DNA of 64,000 nucleotides from Prunella strophiata (Eukaryota; Chordata; Aves; Passeriformes; Prunellidae): contig JAZBQD010000027.1 in assembly GCA_036583965.1 (NCBI GenBank), positions 5,102,187 through 5,166,186 of the forward strand, read 5' to 3'. The notes under the pieces are model-generated. The model did not search any database, had not been told where the DNA came from, and was given only the letters and a program-made list of their open reading frames with translations. How positions within the stretch are numbered: the first letter of the stretch is position 1; every line of letters starts with the position of its first letter. Positions 1-13,100 of this stretch are shown here, piece after piece. Both the position numbers and the translations under genes were made by a program.

Positions 1-1859
1 GCCAATCTGAGCATCCATGCCAGGTGCCAAACTGGGAGCTCCCCTCCAGAGGAGCCTTCCCTGCAGGAGGATCAGCTGCTCCTTCCAGCAACACACAAGT
101 ACTGCTTCCCCCCAGCCTCAGGTGAGAGTGGCTGTGCCTCAGCAAAGCAGGGATGTGGCCTCACACCCTTGGGTATGATCCCCTCACCTCCAGTGGCTTC
201 CTGATGCCTCACACAACCCCCCAAGCCTTGCTTTCCTGCTGACCATCCCATGTCTCCCTGCTTCTGCTATTTTTCAAAACTGCCTTTGCTCTGCCTTCGT
301 CCATCCCTCCCTGTGCTTGTGCTTTGTCTCAGCTCAGCTTGGACACAGCAGGGTTCCAGCTTCTCTCAGTCTCTCCCCTTCAACTGCCTGCCCTGACAGA
401 GATGTCTTTGTTGAGAGGTAAAAGCAGCTGAAGGGACTCTGCCTCTTCCAGACAACCATCCCCACAAATTCCCACATCTACTGGAAGCACACGAGGTGTT
501 TCACCTCTCCACAACCCCTCTCCAGCACAGCTGCTCTTCCACCAGGCTTCCTCAGGGAAATTCTCTCCTCAGGAATGCTAAGGGGCAGCTGGCTGCCCTA
601 CAGGGCTTCCTCCCCAGGATGGGTAATGACCCGAAGCTGGAGGAGCGAGGGGATGTCCGTGTGACACAGCAGGGAGCCAACAGCCCGAGAAAGAAACACC
701 CACAGCGTGTGACAGGCTGCACAGAGCACAGCTCTGTTCAAATGTATTCCCAAACACCTGGGTGCAAATCACAGACCTGAGCAGATTTACTCTGATGAGC
801 TGAACGAGGCATCCCTGGAGCAGGCAGGATTAAGATGATGCAGAGCAATGCAATGCTCATGAGGTTTTTTCTCTTTCAAGCACTTCTGTTAACTATGGAG
901 GGATTTGTTAATTTAGCTTGCAGCCACTGCATCCCAATTTACGGGGTGCAATTGTTGATCTCAAATGTGACTGGTGAACGTTCCCAAAAGCTGCAGAGTG
1001 GAGCTGCCTGATGGACTGGGGCAGGAACACACAACTGGGGTGCTCATCCAGATGGCCAGGGACCACAAAGCACAGACCAGCCTCTGACACAAGACACTGA
1101 AGTGAGATGAATTTCTTGGAAATGTGCTCTTCCACACCTTAAAATAGCGCAGGCTGTCCTCTCCCTTCCCATGTGCTGGAGGGTATCAGAACTGCAAAAC
1201 ATTCTACATTTGGCTGCAGCTAATTTAGCTTTCATTTTACAAAACCCACACTAATCCCCCCATGTTAAAAAGAATATGCTTCCTGCTCAGTTAACTCTGT
1301 GTGGCAGGAAGAAATTCTTCCTTTGTATTTTTAGCAGCAAATACCAGCTACAGGCACCAAAGTTTCCTGCTACATTCTACACCACTTTCCCCAAATGCTC
1401 AGGTCTCTTCATCCAGGATTGGGGGATAAAAGGACTGTGGTTCTACAGATCCAACAAAGCAATCCCTCCGATTAAGTGCTTTGGGAACTAAGCACAGGGC
1501 AGCACGACGCATCCCACGGCAGCCAGGAGTAAAACAAAGTCAAAGCCAGGCAGAATGAAAAAGCCTCGTGGCTCAGGCTTTCCCCTTGAAGCTTTGTAAG
1601 TCTCTTCTGCATTCAGAGGGACTCAAAGCAACCTCGGGAATAGGTTTGAGTCTGGCTCTGTGCAGAAGCACACTGAGAGCAGAGCCTGCGCAGAGGAATA
1701 ATGACTGGCTTATGTTCTTCCCAGGCAATGGAGGAAGAGTGCAGGAGGATGCATCTGACGACTTCTCTAACCCAAATCCAGAGGTGAGCCCCTAAAATGA
1801 AAGAGTTTCTTCATGCACTATTTAGTTTAAAAAAAAAAATTTTACTTTCAGTAATATAA
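1..1859. other. Intergenic DNA left of MRPL37, no gene identified
   Basis: No open frame here joins into a recognisable protein. The stretch is unique-looking, moderately GC-rich DNA that becomes AT-rich after about 1800. In human the next gene on this side is SSBP3, converging on MRPL37; I see no SSBP3 coding exon, although its 3' UTR could lie here unnoticed. A 62-base exon-like segment near 1724-1783 is discussed under rejected items. Confidence 0.5.
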
Positions 1860-1865
1860 TTTATT
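1860..1865 (-). terminator. MRPL37: Probable MRPL37 polyadenylation signal
   Basis: AATAAA on the minus strand (TTTATT on the plus strand), about 100 bases past the MRPL37 stop codon. This gives a short 3' UTR. The local sequence is AT-rich, so a chance match is possible. Confidence 0.6.
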
Positions 1866-1965
1866 TTTTAAAGTAAATTAATCCACCTTTCTTTAATTAT
1901 ACGACGGTTCTGGCAAAGAGAAGCAGCAGGTACAGTTGGTGAAGTATTTTCATTTGAGCTGAATT

Positions 1966-4900
1966 TCACACAGTTCCATGCAGATACAGTGCCAGAAACT
2001 TCTTGAATGTGTCTGGCTGAAAGCCAGAAATTCCAGCGGGCTTCTGCAGAGAAAAAGACACGGATGCTCAGTTTGCAGTGAAGTGATTAATGTAGACAAA
2101 CAACGGCTTTAAACATGCTTGAATAAGACTTTCAGGCATGGCAGCTTCCAAATTGTGCTCTCCCTCCCCAGAAGGGTTTGTGTGGGGGTACTTCCACTGG
2201 TGGCAGTCTCAGAGGGCAGAACCCCTTTGCCTGTGAGTGAGATGCCCTCCCAGTATAACCAGCCCTGTGCTTCTATTCACTCCCCAGAGAGGCTGATGGT
2301 CACTTGTGAGAGCTCCCCTCCTCAGAGCTGGCTTTAAACAAGCACACTATGAGATGGTGGATTACAGCTGGGGGTATCTGTATGTAGTTCATGTTAAGCT
2401 TGGCATGTCACACATCAGCACTACAAATACTCAGGAACTGGTGCCCCCCTGCTTAGGTAAAAATGAGGCCAATGTCCCCTTCAGGTCCCTCCAGTTAGTT
2501 TAAAACCAGCTGCAGCTCTGTGCCAGTTCCCAGACCCCAGCTGTGGTGAAAGGGCAGCATTTCCACCAACACTTCCCAAGTTTTCCTTACCGTGACAACT
2601 CTCTTCTTGACTTCTGGGACACACTGGGCTCTCTCATACAGGTTCTGATCAGAATCAATCCAGACTAGATTTTTTACACCATCATTAGAGACAAGGTCTG
2701 TTGTATTTAACTGGAACACCATGAACTGGAAGAGCTGTCCATCTGTGCCAATGCTTTGCACCACTACTGGCTGCTCCAAAACCTTGGGATCATTCTAGGA
2801 AAAGAAGGGACATGTAGGGGAGAATGTTTCAAAAGCTAGTTACAACAGAAATTGTATGAGTACTTGCTGATTCTGCATCTTTGGGTTGGTTTAAAGCCAA
2901 GATTTTAATAAATATATTGTTACCTTGCCCAGAAAATTACTCTAGTCAAACAAGTTTTGAATGCAGATTTTGTATTTTAATTAAAATTCCTCCTTCAGCC
3001 AGCAATGAACTGTCAATTTACATACTGAGCTGTGGGATGGGTTAGAGTTTTACAGCTGAACTTATTCCCTGGTTCCTGCCCATACCACCCCGCTGCATCA
3101 CACACACGCTCACTGCTCTGCTCTGGATTTCTGAAGGCTGGGTTTTCTGGACTGGGAAGCTTGGATGTGGAAATCACTGCAAGGGGCTTTCAGGCCTCCC
3201 TGCACTGGCTGCAGCAGCAGAGGAGAGGAGAGGCCCAGCAGCAGCAGCAGGCTCCCATACGTACCCCGTGGAGCGCCCTGGCCTTGGCCAGCGCGTTGCC
3301 AAAAGCGAACATCAGCATTTTAGCGCGGAGCTGCTCCGGTCTGAACCTGTCCGTGCGAACGTTGGCAGACTCCAGGAAGAACAGGGTGTGAGGCTGAGAG
3401 TAGGGATAACCATCTCTGAAACCTGAAGGGCACACACTCATGTCAGAAACACACTACCCAGCCAAGGTTTTCTCCCATTATCTTCAGGAGCTGCTCAAGC
3501 AGTTTGCTGGGGTTTGAGGTCTTGTCCTCAGTCCTGCTTAGGCAACAAAATACACACCACAGGTCTGGAGCACCTGCACTGCAAACCTGTGCCCACTCCT
3601 CTGCCCCCTCACTTCCCACACTCTCCCTACTCTCAGCTGCCCCCAGAAGGACAAGGAGTCCCCAGTTAACCCAAACACAGATAATTATCATCCAACACTG
3701 ACCTGTATCATTGAGCTCTTTGTACACATTCACCTCCTGAAGATCGATCGTAGGCGCAATGGGATAGAAGGTCTCCAGAACGTGCTCTTTGGTGGCCAGG
3801 ATCTCCTCCTTGGAGGCTACTGGTGCTATTGGGGTCATGGAGTTCATGAGTATTCCACTCAGGCCACGGACCTGAAGGAGGATGGATTCTGGGGAGGGAA
3901 ATTAGGCTACAGTCAAACACTGGTGAAATAACATCAGGGAAAGATGTACATTTCCTTTTGCCAGTCTGTTCTGCAAGGCTCACTCTCTCCCCCTCACCTC
4001 CAGACCCATCTTAAATAGTAACTCATGTGTAGGTTCTTCTAAAATGCCAATGTTAATTGCTAGGGCTAAGTTCTTAACTAAACATCCTTAGAAAAACAAC
4101 AGCACTGATTTAGGACACAAGAAAATAAACAATCAGGTCTAAGACACTGGTTTCCCTTCTCCCACCATCTTGTCAATATTGATTAACAGCTAATAATCTC
4201 CTCAGGGACAGCATCCTGCCATCATCCAAGGCTGCTCATGCCAACAGTGCTATTTAAACCAGAAAGAATTACCTGGTTCCAGAAACTGTTTAATTTTTTC
4301 CAAGTCCTCAGCCTTAAAGCCAGGAGCTTTGCTACCCCTCTTATCTTACAGAGCTAAATGCTTCCACCACAGCAGCAACTGACCTCTTTCCCACGTTGCT
4401 GCTATCCTGCAGTTTCTAGCCAACATCCTTTTACTCAGAGAAGGATACTTCGCAGACATTAACCGGCATATATGTATCAGGTTTTCAAACAGCATTGGGC
4501 TGTAAAACAAGAAAAGAAACAGTTACATAAAAATGAGATCATAGTAGCAGGCAGATGCTTTTGGGGCACAAATGCTGTAAAAGTACTGTATGTAAAACAT
4601 ATAATGGCATAACACTCCCAAACAGTTAACAGAGATTGCAGATTGGTATCGCACACACCAGGCCTGTTTCAAGTTGGCAGAGGTAATGCTTACAATTATT
4701 TTAAAAACTGATACTCTGCATCAGCTAGAAGTAGATTGTGAGTTGAAACAGAGAGATATTGGCCTGAAAGAAGCTTTGATCTAGCATAGTATTTATGTCG
4801 GTGCTACTGTCAATATTCAGAATTGGGTTTAATTTGTTGCTTTGGTGGTTGCTTTTTTGTTTGACAATCTGATGAAGAGGGTCTTGCACAGCAGACCCTC

Positions 4901-5771
4901 CTCCCACAGAAGAGCTGTGTATGAATTGTCTCTGTAGCATTTAAAACCTCCCCTAGAGCTGAGGACTCACCAATATCGTTCCCTCCTGGGAGCAACCTCT
5001 GCCGTGTCCCAGAGTCGCGCGTGGGACACCATGTGTTTCGCCCTCTCCTCGAGCTCCTGGAGCCCAAGAGCCGGGTTATCCACAATGCTCTGAACGGCTG
5101 GGGGCAAACCTTCCACGAGCTTCGTCTTGGTGAGCCACTGCGCCTGCCGCACTCCTGGAAACACAACCCAACGCGATCTAACACAGGTCACAGCGGGGAT
5201 GCTCAAGGCCCCTTTCCAACCCAAGCCATCCTCTATGTGACCGAGGCTGCCTGGCAGCTCATGGGGCTGGGCAGGCCCTTCACAGCCCGTGTTTTACACT
5301 CTGTGCGAGGAGAACCCTTGGCAGGAGGAGCAGGGCGAGTGCTTGGGAAGGGGACAGCGCGGGGTGTCTGGTACCTTCCAGCATGCGGACACCCTGATGG
5401 CAGATGTAGCACCCGCGCTCCTTGTACAGCGCCATCTCCTCGTAGCGCGGCCCCGGCGAGTGCCAGGGGTCGCGCCAGCCGCGGTCCCAGGGCGGGAAGC
5501 GCGGCCGGGCCAGGCCGGGCATGTAGTGCAGCCGTTCCGCGTACGTGACGGTGTCCAGCTCCACCTGCTCCCGCACCGGCCGCGGCTCCGCCATCTCCGC
5601 CAGCACCTCCGGCGGCGGCCCGCGCACGGTCCAGGGCGTGCGCGGAAGCGGCGAGCGGTGGCGGGGACGCCCCGCGCGGGTGACCATGCCGCGGGTGAGG
5701 CCCCGCGCCGCCGCTACCACCACCCCCGCCCGCCTCAGCGCCTTCGGCCCCGCCGCCATCGCCGCCGCCAT
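1966..5771 (-). CDS. MRPL37: Mitochondrial ribosomal protein L37 (mL37), complete
   Basis: Component of the mitochondrial ribosome large subunit (mL37, related to mS30), acting in the mitochondrial matrix. Seven coding exons join in phase: 5771-5375, 5154-4971, 4499-4384, 3888-3703, 3422-3265, 2794-2591 and 2043-1966, all with GT-AG introns. The product is 440 residues, against about 423 in human. The N-terminus is Ala/Arg-rich with almost no acidic residues for about 40 positions, as expected for a mitochondrial import signal. Family-typical segments include [15 protein letters not shown] (exon 4), [15 protein letters not shown] (exon 5), [13 protein letters not shown] and FQLNTTDL (exon 6) and a C-terminus ending [11 protein letters not shown]. 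The first ATG at 5771 is followed four codons later by a second (MAAAMAAG), so either could start translation. It is transcribed away from CYB5RL out of a shared CpG island. An upstream ATG in a YY1/TISU element at 5816 is in the same frame but stops after six codons. Confidence 0.96.
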
Positions 5772-6300
5772 CCTCCTCCTCCTCCCGCCGCCGCCTCAGC
5801 GCCCGCCGGCCGCCATCTTGGCGAGGGCTCGTCCCCCACCGTCACCCCCCGTGAGTGACGGCGGCGGCGGCCAATGGCGGGCGGGCGCGCCCCGCGGTAA
5901 GGGAGGGTCGGCAAATTGCCCGGCGGGTGAGGGCAGGCGCTGGGTTGGTGAGTGGGGACGTGGGCGGGGAGAGGCGCCTCCTCGCCTGTGGGGCGGCGGG
6001 GGGGGACGGCACTTGAGAGACCGTCCCTGGGCGGCAGCCGGCGGGGCTCGCTCTGGGGTCCCGGGGCCGGGGCCGCTCTGCCCCGGGCCGGCCCGTCCGG
6101 GCCCCGGGGCGCGCACAGTAAGTGCTCCAAACTCTGTAAATCTGCGCAGCCCCGAGCCCGGGCGTCTCGGACTGACCCGCGGCCACGTCGGGCTACTCCC
6201 CGTTCATAGCCCGTGGGTGCTCCAAGCCCCTGGGCAGAGCGGGCGCGGTGGGAAGCCGGGCCAGTCGCCTCTTCCGTTCTCCGCCCCCCTCCTTGAAATG
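5280..6300. promoter_or_regulatory. CpG island, bidirectional promoter of MRPL37 and CYB5RL
   Basis: Very GC-rich and CpG-dense DNA covers MRPL37 exon 1 and extends right across the presumed CYB5RL start region. The two genes diverge from it. A YY1/TISU motif lies at 5809-5820 (minus orientation). A strong plus-strand donor (caca|gtaagtgc, GT at 6118) would suit the end of a non-coding first exon of CYB5RL, whose start codon is in the next exon at 7127. Transcription start sites cannot be placed from sequence alone. Confidence 0.8.
5796..5820 (-). promoter_or_regulatory. YY1/TISU element with a six-codon upstream ORF before MRPL37
   Basis: The minus strand reads CAAGATGGCGGC at 5820-5809, a full match to the TISU consensus SAASATGGCGGC, which also binds YY1. 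Its ATG (5816-5814) opens an ORF of six codons that ends in TGA at 5798-5796. That is 24 bases before, and in the same frame as, the MRPL37 start at 5771. If transcripts begin just upstream of this element, the short ORF would lie in the 5' leader. Confidence 0.6.
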
Positions 6301-7126
6301 AGTGTGTTCTGTTACAGGGGTGAAGGTTAGTTAGTTAATTGACCTTGACAATGAAGCTGCTGGAAGCGCTGAATGTTCGCTTCCTCCGCTTGGTCACCCG
6401 TGGCTTCACAATTTCCTGTGGGCCGCTTTGTGTCCAAGGGATGCGGGCACGGGTGCGTTGTGAGCAGCCTTCACTCAGCCCATGGGTGAGAGCAGCGTGG
6501 TTTGGACCTGAGCAACGGGAGCAAGGCATAAAATCCTGTGCTGCCTCGGCTCCCCTACCTGTGCGTTTAAAGCTCATCACTAAAGTGGTTGTTTGCCTGA
6601 GACTTTGCCCTCTTTGCCTCCAGTCTCTTGGCTCTGAACGCTGCTTTCAGCTCGCTGCCCTCCCCCGTTGCAAAGCTGCACAGAACTCGGGCTGCATCTG
6701 CTGCCTGGGTTTGTTACCCATTGTCCTGCTGGTTGGGTTTGTCGCCCTTTCTCCTGGACCGAGCAGCAGATTTTTAAGATGTTTCTGCTCCGGGTGACCA
6801 AGCTGCTCTATTGTAGGAAATCAGCACGGCGGAACGAGCAGGATTAAAGGGTGTAGCTCAGCCTGGGCAGCCTGTCTGGGGAGGAGGGCCCGAGGCTGGG
6901 CTGAGGCTCTGCTCTGGGCTGGTGGCTGCGAGCTCTGGTGTTCGTGCAGAGGCATTGAGCACTCGAGCAAAAATGGGGTGTTGCAGACACAGAACAGCTC
7001 CAGGTTTTCAGTTTAACACAAGATGCTCAAGAGAGATTTTCTGTCCCTCTCTAAAAACACCCAGCTGATGAGCACGCTCTGCTTTCATCGTGCTGGGTTT
7101 GATGCAGGGCTTGTGTTTTGCAGGCA

Positions 7127-10100
7127 ATGAGTGACAACGAGAGTGACAACGAGGAGGACTGGCTGGCTCTGAGGCCCCAGGAACCTTCTCCATCCCAGTG
7201 CTGCGGCAGCGGCTGCAAGCCCTGCATCTACGATGTGTACGAGAAGGAGCTTGCACAGTGGGAGAGAGCCAAAGCAATGCAAGACAAAAGCCTTCTCATG
7301 GGAAAAAAGGAGCAGGTCGATTTCTCTTCATCACATCCCGGAGCCTGTGCTTTGATCGTAGTTGTTCGAGTGTGGGGTGGTGGTGATGGGTGAGGGATGC
7401 AGGGATAAATTCAAGTGGTGCCTTAAGAGAGGGCTGTAAATGCAATTCCCCAAAGTCAGCCTTCACCCTCCCCCTTGGCCACTCTCTCCTTGCTGTAATG
7501 TGATTTTCTAAGTGTAGAGTTCTCCCTGGTGTCGCATTACAGCTCTGGCTCTGCAGCTTCTCTCTGAGTTTCCTCGGAGAAGCTTTGTTTTCCTCACCTT
7601 TCTCATCTTTGTCTGATTTTTAGACTCATATTTTGATGCTGAGAAAACGCTGCGTTGTGTGTGGTGGAGCAGTTGTCTTCAGAGTGTAATTTTTAAGCCT
7701 GTCAGTGCCCTTTTACATTGGATTAACTATGCTGGGTCAAGCAAAAAAGATCAGCTGAAACAACTGACAATATTTTCTGTTCACTGTGGCCATCAGCAGG
7801 TTGCACAGTTGCCCCCAAAGCAGTGCTTGGCTCTTTTAGCAGAATTATTTCTGTTTGTTTCCAGACACGAGAAAATGATCGCAGTGAGTCATAATAGGAT
7901 GACCTTGCTGTAAGGTGTAAAAAAAAGTAATTTAAAAAGGTGGTGGTGGGGAGAAATGCAAGATCCCAAAGTGCACGCTGCAGAACATGATAATGAATCA
8001 GCAGAGAGCTGGAATTTGCACCAGGCCTCAGTGTTTAATACACGTCCTGAGTATCTCTGGCACTAAATGAGCACACACGTTTGCTTCCAGAGAAAAATGA
8101 AATAATAAAAGACACCATCTAACCAAGTAATTATTTATTGTTGTTCTTGCAGAGCAATAATTCAGAGCTGAATCCAGATACATTCACTGCATTCAGTGTG
8201 AGCTCTGTGGAGCAGCTGACAGAGGACACCTACCAGTACAAATTTGAATTACCGGGAAATAGCAGCCTGCGATTGAGTTTAGGACAACATATCGTGTTAA
8301 GGTATTGTTCTCTGTGCTAGTTAAACAGTCTGCATTATGTAACCTAACACATAGGGTTTTGTCAATAGACAAAGGCTTCATAGCAGGCAAATCATGATTT
8401 CTGTACCTCCACAATGACACAGATGAAAGAGCTCGTGAGCTCGCTGCCTCTACTAATTCTATGGTAAAAGCTGTAGTTTTCTTCAGCATTATCCCTGCGT
8501 TGGTGGCTCAGAAAGAACTAGGTGTGATTAAGAAAATACATTTGCAGAAAGAAAGATCTAAAGGAATAGATGTTACAACAGATTATTTACTCCAGCGTGT
8601 TGGAATGAAGACAATGAGCTGCACTTGCCCCAGAGCTGGGTATTTTAGGACCTGTATCTTGGGGTAACTCAGCACCTCAGTACCCAGGCACTGCCTGGCT
8701 GATTTCTAGCAAAACAACCCTCCTATGTAGTTTGCTGCTTGCCAGAAAGGGGCCACTTGGGGAAAGTTTCTGTCTCTCAGCCATCTGTGGTGATCATTGC
8801 CAGATAGAGAAAGTCCTGTTAGGATGCCATTGATGTGCATCTGTTGACGTCCCTGGTAGGTTCAGGGCTGGTGTGTGCAGCTGGCTCTGCTGACAGCACA
8901 TGCTCCTCCCTCCAGCCCTGGCTCATCACACAGCACAGAAAAAGGTTTGGTCACTTCAATCAATTCCCATGGTCAGTAGCAAAGAGCAGGGTGGATAATT
9001 CCATGGAAAGGGAAGACTTACAGGAAAATACAGTCTGTATTGACAAGGCCCGAGGTCAAGGCTGTGCCTTGGCTTTTGTTATTTGATTACCAGATGCTGA
9101 CTGGATGCAGAAAGTGACCCCAGCCTAAAAGGAGCAGCAAACTTAAGTGTTTTCTCTCCCCTTTGCCACTCATGCATGTTCTTACAAAATCCCTTTCAGG
9201 GGTGTGTCTGGGAGCTGGATGTGGTACAGCTGAGGCCACCACAGGGAAAACAAAAGGTGCTGTTAGCTATTATGTTCCCCCTGGATTTCTGCCTCTGGAA
9301 GGGAAATGTTTTGCATCTGTGCACAGGCTGGGCCACTGGGCAGAGGACCTGTCTCCCAGAGAGCTGCAGGAGCCCCCCAAATGACCCAAGTCACAGGGGT
9401 TTCCTGTTTCTCTTCTCAGAGGAGTGGTGAATGGTTTGGAGATCCAGAGAGCCTATACTCCAATTAGCCCCAGGAATGCAGAAGGTTACTTTGAAGTTCT
9501 AATTAAAGTAAGTAAGCCTGGACAATATGGATTAGAGTATAAGGTGTTTTCTTTAGGAACCAAGCATGCTGTCAGTGCTTCAAGTGAGACTTTCTCAAAT
9601 CCCTCATGGACTGTTTCTCTGTTGTTTTGAAGCATTTGTGCTTTGCTGATAAAAATTGCAGTTTTTCCCACAAAACTGAAAGCAGAAGAAGTTGACACAC
9701 AAACAAGTGCTTCTAGCAGAAGCTCTGGGATCACCTGGGAGAACCCCTGGGATGGAAAGATGTGTCCACTCCACTTCTCTCCTTTCATTTTGCTTTTTTA
9801 GGCTGTCTTTGAAATCACATCCATTTGTCAGCCCAGCTGAACCACTGATTTTGGGAAATGTTTGCCCTTCTCCTCCCCTCTGTATTTTACTTGAAGAACA
9901 CCCCTCTGTCAGTGGGCAGCTGCCCCTGGTGTGCAGACAGGGCTCTGGAGCTGCAGTCTGAGAGGGACTTTGTGGCCCACAGGGGACAGAGGTGTCCCAT
10001 AGGCACAGGCTGCATCTATTGAGGTGGACATGGTGGCAGAGCTCATTTTGGACAAATGTCTTCATCTTTATGGAGTCAACCACAAAATGCTGGTTGAGTT

Positions 10101-13100
10101 CAAAAGGATTTTATAGGAGATTTGGCTGGAAGTTTGTCTCATGTAAGTCTTCAGGGTGCTCATAAATGATTATTTTGTGTTGCAAATACTGACTTGAACA
10201 TTTTTCCAATACTGCATCTGTATGTCACTAGGGACTCCTCAGGGCAGACACAGACTTCAGTACAGGTGTGAAATTCAGAGTGCTGGGTATCCCAGGTGGC
10301 TTGCAGAGAAGGGCCACTTGTTCTCTGCCTGTCTTCCAGAATTTCATGTTGCTGGGGTTTATTATGCATTGTATGTTCTAACACAAACCCTGCTCTTTAG
10401 AAAAGTGAACAGCTTCTCTAGGACACCTGTGGGAGGGTCATTTCCCCATTCTTGTGGCAATTGGTGTGTGGTAGGGGAGAGAAACGTTGCATTAATAGGA
10501 TACATTCACAGGATGACTGTGAAATTTCATGTATAGCAGCTCATTACTCACAGGTTTTGCATTTCAATAATAATAGTAATGATTGTAATGATACCTTTCC
10601 TTTATATAGAACCTTTCATCCCAAAAGGAGCTATAGTTATTCTTTGGCAGTGACAAAAGAGGTTGGTAACACCCAGTGTAAAGCAGCCATTTTTATAACT
10701 CACTCTGTAGGTTGTGGTATATTTCACACTATTGAGGCAATTTTGGAAAGTAGTATATTATTATTACTATGCAATCCAAGCACTGTTCAAACCCTTCTGT
10801 CTCCTGTTATTATGGCATTGCATTTGTGATACTACAGTTAAGAGTGAGGGAGTTGCCATTTACAGAGCATAACCCTCTTTTTGAGTGATTTTATAATGTT
10901 AGGGTTTCTCTCCATGTAAAACGGGGTGTGGAAGTTTTCCCCCAGGAGATATATATATTTTTTTTCTTTTTATTTAGAAAAACTCATTTTAAGCCCACTC
11001 AATCACTTTTCACTTCAAATTTTTTGGAAATAATTTTGGTGAAAGAAGGATTGTTTTAGTTTCCATTACCCCAGTCCTTCAGGAATAGGCAGTAAGTGAA
11101 CTTTTCTGTTCTTGCCTTGGGTTTCTGGATGTATTTGAAGAAGGGAGGTATAAAATTTGCTTCTCTGAAACAAGTGCAGACTCTTTGCACGAGACTTAGC
11201 ACCTGCCCAGAGCCCTCTGAACATAAAAGAATTCTGACAATAACTCAGAGCCTGGACATGTGTGTGATTTACCTTTTGAATGTAACAACTGGTGCTAATA
11301 CTTGTTAATATTTCAGGTTTAAGTGAGAGGCTGGGAGGGGAGGAGCATCTGTGTTCTTTCTTAGCTAACACTGCTTACAAGCACAAGCACAGGCTCCCTC
11401 ACTCGCTTTTTCTGAGCTGCTTTGTGGTTCACCAATTTTGTTTGCCTGCAGTGCAGCTTGGTGGCCAGCCAAGGCACTGGGGTGTGGAGCCAGGCTTGTC
11501 TCCAATGCCTGTGCAGGAAATACCCCAAATCCACTTTTGTGTGGGCTGGGGTTGCCAAGGGCTTGTGTCACATCCCATCTCCTGACCCCTGGTTGTGTTG
11601 CTCTTCTCCAGGCTTATCCTTGTGAGACCCACTGTGTGCTGCAGCTTTGGGCTTTTCAGCTCTTGCTGCTTGGGTCAGTCCTGGTTCTCCAGCCACATCC
11701 CAGACTGTGGCTGCTCTTTTGCTCCCATTTCTCTCCCAAAACATTCAGTGGTCACACATTTAGGGCATGGATGGCAACATGACTGCTTGGACAAGCCCTT
11801 CATTTTCCAGCCTCTCATCCCTTCTCAGTTTCCAGCAAGCCCTGAGCCTTTCTCCTCAGTCATGAGTGAGATCAGCATTCCTGCAGGCAACAGCCTGGAT
11901 AATGTTGTTTGTGCCTGGTAGAAAGTGAGAAAGGTTTTTTGCTCGTGTTTTTCTTCCATGGGGCCAACATTAACATATTCTTTTGGAACTGTGGAGGCAT
12001 CCCTCAGCATCCAGATGATCTGGTCTGAAAACAAAGAGTTTTACAAATGAGAAACCTGACTTTGGGTCACTAATTGTATCAGCACAGCATCTGAGAGACT
12101 GAAACAAAGCAAGAGCTATGTGGTGTTTATATAACTAACAGTGCCCAGAGGGCATTTCCAGACCCCCATACCCTGAGATTTGGAGAACACTTGAAGGCCT
12201 GCACTGTGCTTTGCATTCAAGACACTCTTCTCTGTGTGCTTTGTAAGCAAGAACTCTGATAAGCTTTTTCCAGTTTTGGAAATCCAGGCTGTGTGAGAGG
12301 GGGGTTGTGTTTACATTATAGTCAAGCTGGAGTGGTTCCAATATGATTTAATTTAAATGTCTTTGTTTTGGGTATAACTTTGAGTTATTTTTCAAACAGA
12401 TCATTCTTTCTTTTTTAAATACACGAAATGTTTTTTTGTCCCCTTTTCTTTTAAATGTAGATAACTTTATAATCGACTTTAAGCTGGGAAACTTTCCAAT
12501 GGAGTATAATTATTCCTTTCTTTTGTGCAATGTTTTTTATTAGTGCTATGAAGCTGGGCTAATGTCACAATACATAAAAACGTGGAAAAGAGGAGACGTG
12601 GTCTTTTGGCGTGGGCCGTTTGGAGGGTTCCCATATCAACCTAATAAGGTTAGTTCCTCAGAGCCATGGGATGCTTCAGCCTGTGGCAGCAAGCTTTGTT
12701 CAATACTCTGAAGGGAAGACATCAATTTGATTACTGTTTTCATGATTATTTTAGAGACTTCCTGGGTTACTGTACAGTGTGGCAGCATTAGCAGTCAGTT
12801 GGAGCACCTTCTTGAGCTGCAGAATATTTAAGAGGGAAGAAGAGGTGGATGGGAGACAGGAAAATGTTAGCAAGGCTTTGTGTTCATCACTTGCATTAGG
12901 AATTCCTGATGTGCCTAACAAAGGGAACTTTCTTTGCACCAGCAATGAGTGTGGATGGGTTTTTGCCTGATTTGACCCACAGCTCTGTGTTGAGAGTGAG
13001 CAGGGGTGAAGGGGAGGTGTTAATCTTCTCCTCTCTGGGGTATTCCCTGAGCTGTTGAGGTGTCAGGTCGCTCCCCAAATGCTGATCCCACCTGCCAATA

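Noticed and set aside
1724..1783. Exon-like segment with an acceptor (ttcttcccag) and donor (GAG|GTGAGC)
   Set aside because: The short acidic peptide matches nothing I recognise, and no partner exons are seen. It does not resemble the C-terminus of the expected neighbour SSBP3.
5545..6330. Plus-strand open frame of 261 codons (and several minus-strand ones) in the CpG island
   Set aside because: Stop codons are rare in GC-rich DNA. The product is low-complexity Gly/Pro/Arg/Ala with no recognisable domain, and much of it is antisense to MRPL37 exon 1.
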